From positions 1 through 64,000 of the forward strand of contig JBMNRU010000013.1 in assembly GCA_050944855.1 (NCBI GenBank): a DNA stretch of 64,000 nt. Reading direction: 5' to 3'. Made by a program: the position numbers and the translations under genes. The DNA comes from Lactonifactor sp050944855 (GTDB lineage Bacteria > Bacillota > Clostridia > Lachnospirales > Lachnospiraceae). The notes below the pieces were generated by a model that was not told the origin of the DNA, made no database searches, and saw nothing but the letters and a program-made list of their open reading frames with translations. This document shows positions 58,481-64,000 of this stretch, in pieces (position 1 is the stretch's first letter; every line of letters begins with the position of its first letter).

Positions 58481-61400
58481 TTACTCTTTATCTTTGATGT
58501 TTCCGTGAAGGGTCTGAAGGGATCTTACTTCCCCGTTTCCGTGTTCCTTCAGATAATGAATACCGCTTGCAGTAGCTTTGGCTGCCGCAACCGTAGTCAT
58601 GTATGGAATCTTTGCCTTGATGGCTGCTTTACGCAGGTAACTGTCATCGTTTACGCTGTCTTTGCCAACCGGAGAGTTGACGATCAGGTCAATCTTTCCG
58701 TTTGTGATTAAGTCCAGAATGTTCGGACGGCCTTCGGAAAGCTTTTTGACTTTTTCAGCAGGAATACCATTGCCTGTGATTTCTTCATAAGTATGGCCGG
58801 TAGCGATGATAGAGAATCCATCTTCGTGCAGACTTTTCGCAACATCGATTACTTCTGCTCTGTCCTTACGGTTTACAGAAATTAATACGGTACCGCTTAA
58901 TGGAAGTTTGGAACCAACACCCTCCTGTGCTTTGTAGAAGGCTTCGCCGTAAGAATCGGACAGGCCCAGAACTTCTCCGGTGGAACGCATTTCCGGTCCC
59001 AGGATAGGGTCAACTTCCTGAAACATATTGAATGGGAAAGCAGCTTCCTTTACGCCATAGTATGGAATGTTCTGTTCTTTCAGTTCTGCAACCGGTGACG
59101 GACGTCCTGTCAGTTCGGAAGTAATGATGTCTGTAGCCAGAGGTACCATACGGATATTACATACCTTGGATACCAGAGGCACCGTACGGGATGCACGGGG
59201 ATTGGCTTCCAGTACGTATACTTTGCCGTTTTCAATGGCATACTGCATGTTCATCAGACCTCTTACATGCATTTCCTCGGCAATCTTGCGGGTGTATTCT
59301 TTAATAGTTTCTACATTTTCCTTTGAAATGTGTACGGATGGAATGATGCATGCAGAGTCACCGGAATGTACGCCGGCCAGCTCAATGTGTTCCATAACAG
59401 CAGGAACAAATGCATGTGTGCCGTCACTGATGGCATCTGCTTCACATTCTAATGCATGGTTCAGGAAACGGTCGATGAGGATCGGACGGTCAGGGGTAAC
59501 ACCAACAGCAGCCTTCATATAGCCTTCCATACTGGTATCATCGTATACCACTTCCATTCCGCGTCCGCCCAGTACATAAGATGGACGAACCATAACCGGG
59601 TAACCGATTTCCTGTGCAATTTCCAGAGCTTCTTCCACGGTAGTAGCCATTCCGGATTCCGGCATTGGGATTTCCAGTTTTTCCATCATCTCACGGAAGA
59701 GGTCACGGTCTTCTGCCAGGTCAATGACGGATGGAGAAGTACCTAAGATTTTCACGCCGTTTTTCTCCAGATCAGCTGCCAGGTTTAAAGGAGTCTGACC
59801 GCCGAACTGTGCGATCACGCCGACCGGTTGTTCCTTTTTGTAGATGCTTAATACATCTTCCAGAGTTAAAGGCTCAAAATACAGTTTATCGGAAGTATCG
59901 TAGTCAGTAGAAACCGTTTCCGGGTTACAGTTTACGATAATGGTTTCAAAACCTAATTTTTTCAAAGCAAGTGCTGCATGTACACAGCAATAATCAAATT
60001 CGATACCCTGACCGATACGGTTAGGACCGCCGCCCAGGATCATAACTTTCGGTTTATCCGTTTTAACCGGGTTTTTATCCGGGGCATTGTAGGTAGAGTA
60101 GTAGTATGCGTTGTCCTGTGTTCCGCTTACATGTACACCTTCCCATGCTTCTTCAACACCCAGTGCAATTCGGCGATTTCGGATATCATCTTCCGGAATC
60201 TCAAGGATCTGGCTCAGATACTTGTCAGAGAACCCGTCTTTCTTGGCGGTGATCAGCAATTCATCGGCAGGCATATGCCCTTTGGATTTAAGAAGTGCTT
60301 CTTCTTCCTCTACCAGTTCCTTCATCTGTTCGATAAACCAGCATTTTACACTTGTGATTTCATGGATCTCTTCCACGGTAGCACCTTTTCGGAGTGCTTC
60401 ATACATAACAAAATGACGTTCGCTGGATGGGGTGATCAGCATCTGCAGCAGCTGTTCTTTGGTTTTGGAATCAAAATCTTTGGCATGGCCCAGACCGTAG
60501 CGTCCTGTTTCCAGAGAACGGATGGCTTTCTGGAATGCCTCTTTGTAGGTTTTTCCGATACTCATAACTTCGCCGACTGCACGCATCTGTGTTCCCAGTT
60601 TGTCTTCTACGTCTTTGAACTTTTCAAATGCCCAACGGGCAAATTTAATTACTACATAGTCCCCGTCCGGTACGTATTTATCCAATGTACCATATTTTCC
60701 GCAGGGAATATCTTTTAAGGTCAGACCTGTTGCCAGCATGGCAGATATCAGTGCGATGGGGAATCCCGTTGCTTTGGATGCAAGTGCGGAAGAACGGGAT
60801 GTTCTTGGATTGATCTCGATAACCACAATACGGTCAGAAACCGGATCGTGAGCAAACTGTACGTTAGTACCACCGATTACTTCGACGGATTCTACGATTT
60901 TGTATGCCTGTTCCTGCAGACGTTTCTGACATTCCTCGGAGATTGTCAGCATAGGTGCGGAACAGAAAGAGTCGCCGGTGTGAACACCCAGCGGATCGAT
61001 GTTTTCAATAAAACATACGGTGATCATGTTATTGTCTTTATCACGCACGATTTCCAGTTCCAATTCTTCCCAGCCCAGGATAGATTCTTCGACCAGAACC
61101 TGTCCTACCAGACTGGCCTGAAGACCTCTGGCACATACCGTTTTCAATTCTTCTTTATTATATACCAGTCCGCCGCCGGCGCCGCCCATGGTATACGCGG
61201 GACGAAGAACAACAGGGTAGCCCAGCTCATCCGCAATTTTCAGTGCCTCTTCCACGCTGTAGGCAACTTCGCTGCGGGCCATTTCAATTCCCAGTTTGTT
61301 CATGGATTTTTTGAATTCGATACGGTCTTCTCCACGTTCAATGGCATCAACCTGTACACCGATTACTTTTACCTGATATTTGTCCAGGACGCCGGTTTTA

Positions 61401-61708
61401 GCCAGCTCTGCACATAAGTTAAGTCCGGACTGGCCACCCAGGTTCGGCAGCAGCGCGTCAGGACGTTCTTTTGCAATGATCTGTTCCAGACGTTCTACAT
61501 TCAGTGGTTCGATATAAGTAACGTCTGCTGTTTCCGGATCTGTCATGATAGTAGCAGGATTAGAATTAACCAGTACGATTTCATATCCCAGTTTGCGAAG
61601 CGCTTTGCATGCCTGGGTTCCGGAATAGTCAAATTCACAGGCCTGTCCGATGACAATAGGGCCTGAACCGATAATTAGTACTTTATGAATGTCTGTTCGC
61701 TGTGACAT
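58481..61708 (-). CDS. carB: Carbamoyl-phosphate synthase large subunit
   Basis: A 1075-residue synthetase making carbamoyl phosphate from bicarbonate, ammonia and two ATP for pyrimidine and arginine synthesis. Two homologous ATP-grasp halves are seen: VLIIGSGPIVIGQACEFDYSG near residue 8 and VMILGGGPNRIGQGIEFDYCC near 556. A C-terminal MGS-like allosteric domain (LISVNRKDRAEVIDVAKSLH onward, about 935-1060) follows. The small glutaminase subunit CarA is not adjacent in this window. ATG 61708 follows AGGAGG. The long leader upstream holds an intrinsic terminator. Confidence 0.95.
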   Translation of the reverse strand: MSQRTDIHKVLIIGSGPIVIGQACEFDYSGTQACKALRKLGYEIVLVNSNPATIMTDPETADVTYIEPLNVERLEQIIAKERPDALLPNLGGQSGLNLCAELAKTGVLDKYQVKVIGVQVDAIERGEDRIEFKKSMNKLGIEMARSEVAYSVEEALKIADELGYPVVLRPAYTMGGAGGGLVYNKEELKTVCARGLQASLVGQVLVEESILGWEELELEIVRDKDNNMITVCFIENIDPLGVHTGDSFCSAPMLTISEECQKRLQEQAYKIVESVEVIGGTNVQFAHDPVSDRIVVIEINPRTSRSSALASKATGFPIALISAMLATGLTLKDIPCGKYGTLDKYVPDGDYVVIKFARWAFEKFKDVEDKLGTQMRAVGEVMSIGKTYKEAFQKAIRSLETGRYGLGHAKDFDSKTKEQLLQMLITPSSERHFVMYEALRKGATVEEIHEITSVKCWFIEQMKELVEEEEALLKSKGHMPADELLITAKKDGFSDKYLSQILEIPEDDIRNRRIALGVEEAWEGVHVSGTQDNAYYYSTYNAPDKNPVKTDKPKVMILGGGPNRIGQGIEFDYCCVHAALALKKLGFETIIVNCNPETVSTDYDTSDKLYFEPLTLEDVLSIYKKEQPVGVIAQFGGQTPLNLAADLEKNGVKILGTSPSVIDLAEDRDLFREMMEKLEIPMPESGMATTVEEALEIAQEIGYPVMVRPSYVLGGRGMEVVYDDTSMEGYMKAAVGVTPDRPILIDRFLNHALECEADAISDGTHAFVPAVMEHIELAGVHSGDSACIIPSVHISKENVETIKEYTRKIAEEMHVRGLMNMQYAIENGKVYVLEANPRASRTVPLVSKVCNIRMVPLATDIITSELTGRPSPVAELKEQNIPYYGVKEAAFPFNMFQEVDPILGPEMRSTGEVLGLSDSYGEAFYKAQEGVGSKLPLSGTVLISVNRKDRAEVIDVAKSLHEDGFSIIATGHTYEEITGNGIPAEKVKKLSEGRPNILDLITNGKIDLIVNSPVGKDSVNDDSYLRKAAIKAKIPYMTTVAAAKATASGIHYLKEHGNGEVRSLQTLHGNIKDKE

Positions 61709-62238
61709 AGCTTGTCCTCCTGTTTCTGGATTAAAATTTCTCCCTTTCACTCATTATATAGGATATCACAAAAATAGAAAGGGTTAAAGTGAATTTTTTT
61801 GTAGAAAAAAAGGCCCTGAGGACCTTTTTTTTAGTGCCAAAGTAATAAAAACAAAGCACAAACATAGAAAGTGGAAATATAAAAGGAAGAAAAGGGAATA
61901 GTCGGATCCATGATATTGCAAAAAAGTTACCGAGTGATAGGGAAAACATAGACGTGAACATAGACATGCTTTGTGTGGCACCAATTAGTAGTATAGCATA
62001 AAAAGTCGAATAAACAAGAGAGAAACGATGAATTATATGTCGAATTATGACGAAAATGCACGAATAGACAGAAAATTATAGAAAAGTTCTAAAAAATATG
62101 TCGGAGAATACAGAATAAAAATTTTTATGTTTTATATTGCATTTTATTTTTGTTCCTGTTATATTTATAAATATAGAGCTAGATTTAATCTAATAGATGT
62201 TTGCGAGTGGATAATATCAAAGATAATGAGGAGGAAAT
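61709..62238. promoter_or_regulatory. Divergent regulatory region of carB and the ABC importer
   Basis: No gene in these 530 bases. Toward carB, TTGTTT (62017-62012), 16 bases and TATACT (61995-61990) give a candidate promoter, hence a leader of about 270 bases. An intrinsic terminator, AAAAAAAGG-CC-TGA-GG-ACCTTTTTTT (61805-61832), lies about 100 bases before the carB ATG and could act as an attenuator. No PyrR-type binding loop was recognised. Toward the ABC importer, TTGCAT (62137-62142), 17 bases and TATATT (62160-62165) give a promoter. Confidence 0.55.
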
Positions 62239-63369
62239 ATGAAAAAGAGATGGATTGCCATGCTGTGCGCAGTGACCGTTGCTGTGGGTTTACTGGCCGG
62301 CTGTGGAAATGGAACGCAAGAGGAAACTGCCGATACAGCACAGGAGACAGAAGAGGCAGCTGCGGAAGAAGAGACAGAAGAAGCGGCAGATGCAGAAGAG
62401 GCGGCAGAGCTAAAGGTTGCCATGTTAGGAGTGGATATTAAGACTGCATGTGTCATTCTGGCTGATGAACTGGGCTATTTTGAAGAAGAGGGTCTGGATG
62501 TAACGTTTGAGAAGGTATCTTCTTTGCCGGAAGGCCTGACTGCAGTCAGTCAGGGAAAACTGGACGTGCTGCCGTATGGCGCGATCCCCAGCTGCAGTTT
62601 TATTTCCCAGGGAACCGATGTTGTCATCATCGGCGGAACGATTTCCGAAGGAAGTGAGGCGATCGTTGCTGCGGGGCAGTCTGAAAATTATCAGACACTG
62701 GAGGACCTGGCAGGTAAAAAAATTGGCTGCTTTCGTATGGAAACCGGTCATATGGTTATGAAAGGTCTTCTTCGGGAAGCCAATATTGAAGCAGAATTCG
62801 TATATCTGGATTCTCAGGCATCGATCGGTGAGGCTGTGGCAAAAGGAGAAGTAGATCTGGGCTTTGTGAACAGTGGATACGGATATGTGGTAGAGCAGGG
62901 CGGTTCTGCTGAAGTTGCATTTCATGTAGGAGATTTCCAGGCAGATTTCCCATGCTGCAGACAGACAACGTCCCGTGCAGCGCTGGAGTCCAAGAAAGAT
63001 GCTTTGGTGAAATATGAGATTGCAGAGCTGCGTGCCTATGAGGTATATTTAAATGACCATGAAACTACGATTCAGACGCTGGCTGCTTATTCCGGACAGG
63101 AAGAATCTTATGTGGAAGCCGTAATCTATGGAACGGAAGACTATGATCCGGCTATGATCATTTCTCTGGATCCGAATAAGAATAAGATGCAGGAATTCTA
63201 TGAAGTGATGAAAGCAAACGGTGATATTGATGCAGAAACACCATATGATATCGCCGATTATATTGATACCAGCATTTATAAAGAAGCGCTGGAGACACTG
63301 CTTGAGAGAGACAGCAGCAACGAAGTTTACAGTCAGCTTCTGAGCGAATATGAGGTAAATAATAATTAA
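62239..63369 (+). CDS. ABC transporter substrate-binding lipoprotein (SsuA/NMT1-like)
   Basis: A 376-residue lipoprotein. The signal peptide ends VGLLAGC (Cys near residue 22). A linker of about 35 residues almost entirely Glu, Ala and Thr follows, then a periplasmic-binding fold beginning LKVAMLGVDIKTACVILADE and LGYFEEEGLDVTFEKV, typical of NMT1/SsuA proteins for sulfonates, nitrate, thiamin precursors or taurine. The ligand is not predictable. The ATPase gene follows 14 bases later; a permease should lie beyond the window. Confidence 0.9.
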   Translation: MKKRWIAMLCAVTVAVGLLAGCGNGTQEETADTAQETEEAAAEEETEEAADAEEAAELKVAMLGVDIKTACVILADELGYFEEEGLDVTFEKVSSLPEGLTAVSQGKLDVLPYGAIPSCSFISQGTDVVIIGGTISEGSEAIVAAGQSENYQTLEDLAGKKIGCFRMETGHMVMKGLLREANIEAEFVYLDSQASIGEAVAKGEVDLGFVNSGYGYVVEQGGSAEVAFHVGDFQADFPCCRQTTSRAALESKKDALVKYEIAELRAYEVYLNDHETTIQTLAAYSGQEESYVEAVIYGTEDYDPAMIISLDPNKNKMQEFYEVMKANGDIDAETPYDIADYIDTSIYKEALETLLERDSSNEVYSQLLSEYEVNNN

Positions 63370-63383
63370 CAGGTGAAAATATT

Positions 63384-64000
63384 GTGAGCAAGCTGCGGAT
63401 AGAAGACGTTTCCTATGCTTATGCACAGGAAGATGTACTAAAAAACATGAATCTGACAATCGAAGAAGGAGAGTTTCTGTGCATCCTGGGCCATTCCGGC
63501 TGCGGGAAGAGTACCTTGCTGCATTTGCTGGCTGGATTGATCAAACCGCGCAAAGGGCAGATTTTAAAGGATGGGAAACCGCTTACGGGACCGGGAACCG
63601 ACAGGGGAGTAGTTTTTCAGAACTACTCCCTGTTTCCGTGGATGACGGTAGAAAAGAATGTGATCTTTGCGGTGGAGAAGACAGGGCGCTTTACCAAAGA
63701 AAAGTCCAGACAGCGGGCGCATGAATTTCTGACCCGGACGGAGATGGAAGAACACAAAAAGAAATATCCGTATCAGCTGTCCGGAGGCATGCGGCAGAGA
63801 ACGGCCATAGCCAGAGCACTGGCCATGGATGCGGATATTTTGCTGCTGGATGAGCCGTTTGGCGCACTGGATACGAAAATCCGTGCAGAACTGCAGAGAC
63901 TTTTGAAAGATCTGTGGAGTCGTGGAGAGAAGAAAACGGTCATATTTGTTACCCATGATCTGGAAGAGGCGATGATCCTGGCCAGCCGGATCGTGTTTAT
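63384..64000 (+). CDS. ABC transporter ATP-binding protein (SsuB/TauB-like), partial
   Basis: The first 205 codons of an ATPase, cut by the window end. Walker A is LGHSGCGKSTLLHLL (near residue 34). The Q-loop region VVFQNYSLFPWMTVEKNV is the SsuB/TauB hallmark. LSGGMRQRTAIARALAMDAD is the ABC signature and LLLDEPFGALDT Walker B, then VTHDLEEAM. GTG 63384 follows AGGTG. It powers the importer whose binding protein is encoded directly upstream. Confidence 0.92.
   Translation, partial: MSKLRIEDVSYAYAQEDVLKNMNLTIEEGEFLCILGHSGCGKSTLLHLLAGLIKPRKGQILKDGKPLTGPGTDRGVVFQNYSLFPWMTVEKNVIFAVEKTGRFTKEKSRQRAHEFLTRTEMEEHKKKYPYQLSGGMRQRTAIARALAMDADILLLDEPFGALDTKIRAELQRLLKDLWSRGEKKTVIFVTHDLEEAMILASRIVF

Noticed and set aside
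60848..61417. Antisense ORF inside carB
   Set aside because: Phe/Tyr-rich shadow of a strongly conserved gene, with no RBS.

Overview
The window looks like a chromosomal segment of a strict anaerobe of the Clostridia, most likely Lachnospiraceae (Blautia/Ruminococcus-like). The reasons are strong AGGAGG ribosome binding sites with ATG/GTG/TTG starts, consensus TTGACA-17-TATAAT promoters, a T-box leader on aspS, lipobox lipoproteins, several ferredoxin-dependent 2-oxoacid oxidoreductases, and a TctABC, a TRAP and an SSS transporter. No rRNA or tRNA gene, insertion sequence, integrase or CRISPR array was seen.

Layout. 1-6 kb: 3' part missing of a Na+:alanine symporter, purC, a small ferredoxin plus membrane Fe-S protein next to a Crp/Fnr regulator, an SPFH protein with a ribbon-helix-helix partner, and a guaA whose glutaminase domain has lost its catalytic part. 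6-13 kb is accessory: an alkyltransferase-like protein, a GNAT acetyltransferase, a RelB/RelE-type pair with an odd toxin, a c-di-GMP pair (EAL protein and diguanylate cyclase), then an array of 12 conserved (plus 2 degenerate) 63-bp tandem repeats, and a decayed PD-(D/E)XK-type gene. 13-21 kb: an IclR regulator and a four-subunit 2-oxoacid:ferredoxin oxidoreductase, divergent from butyrate kinase, phosphate butyryltransferase, an aminotransferase and a frameshifted MFS carrier. Together these would ferment (branched-chain) amino acids to acyl-CoA, acyl-phosphate, acid and ATP. 21-30 kb: a CdaR/PucR-like regulator, aminotransferase, HpcH/HpaI aldolase, TctB-TctA-TctC, a threonine-dehydratase-like enzyme and an Fe-dependent alcohol dehydrogenase. 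This reads as a catabolic unit for a hydroxylated (di)carboxylic amino acid. 30-35 kb: a MacAB-like exporter with two different adaptor subunits. 35-44 kb: acyl-CoA ligase, IorA, IorB, phenylacetate-CoA ligase, ACT protein, amidohydrolase and SSS symporter, an aryl-pyruvate/aryl-acid unit. 44-54 kb: glnA, an M20 amidohydrolase, a TRAP transporter, and uxuA, uxuB and uxaC for hexuronate breakdown. 54-64 kb: aldo/keto reductase with Fe-S tail, cyclase-family hydrolase, aspS under a T-box, carB, and the start of an SsuA/SsuB-like ABC importer.

The least explained element is the 63-bp repeat array at 11.4-12.3 kb. Its period equals both 21 codons and six DNA turns. Its conserved blocks are invariant at third codon positions, two units have in-frame stops, and the variable middle can form a hairpin with some paired changes. 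It looks like a DNA- or RNA-level element rather than a protein. Other notable points are the GMP synthetase without a glutaminase triad, the T-box that appears to read an Asn codon in front of aspS, paired IclR-type operators at the divergent oxidoreductase/buk promoters, and the 11-bp-phased operator of the SPFH/RHH operon. All calls come from reading the sequence; no database search was run.
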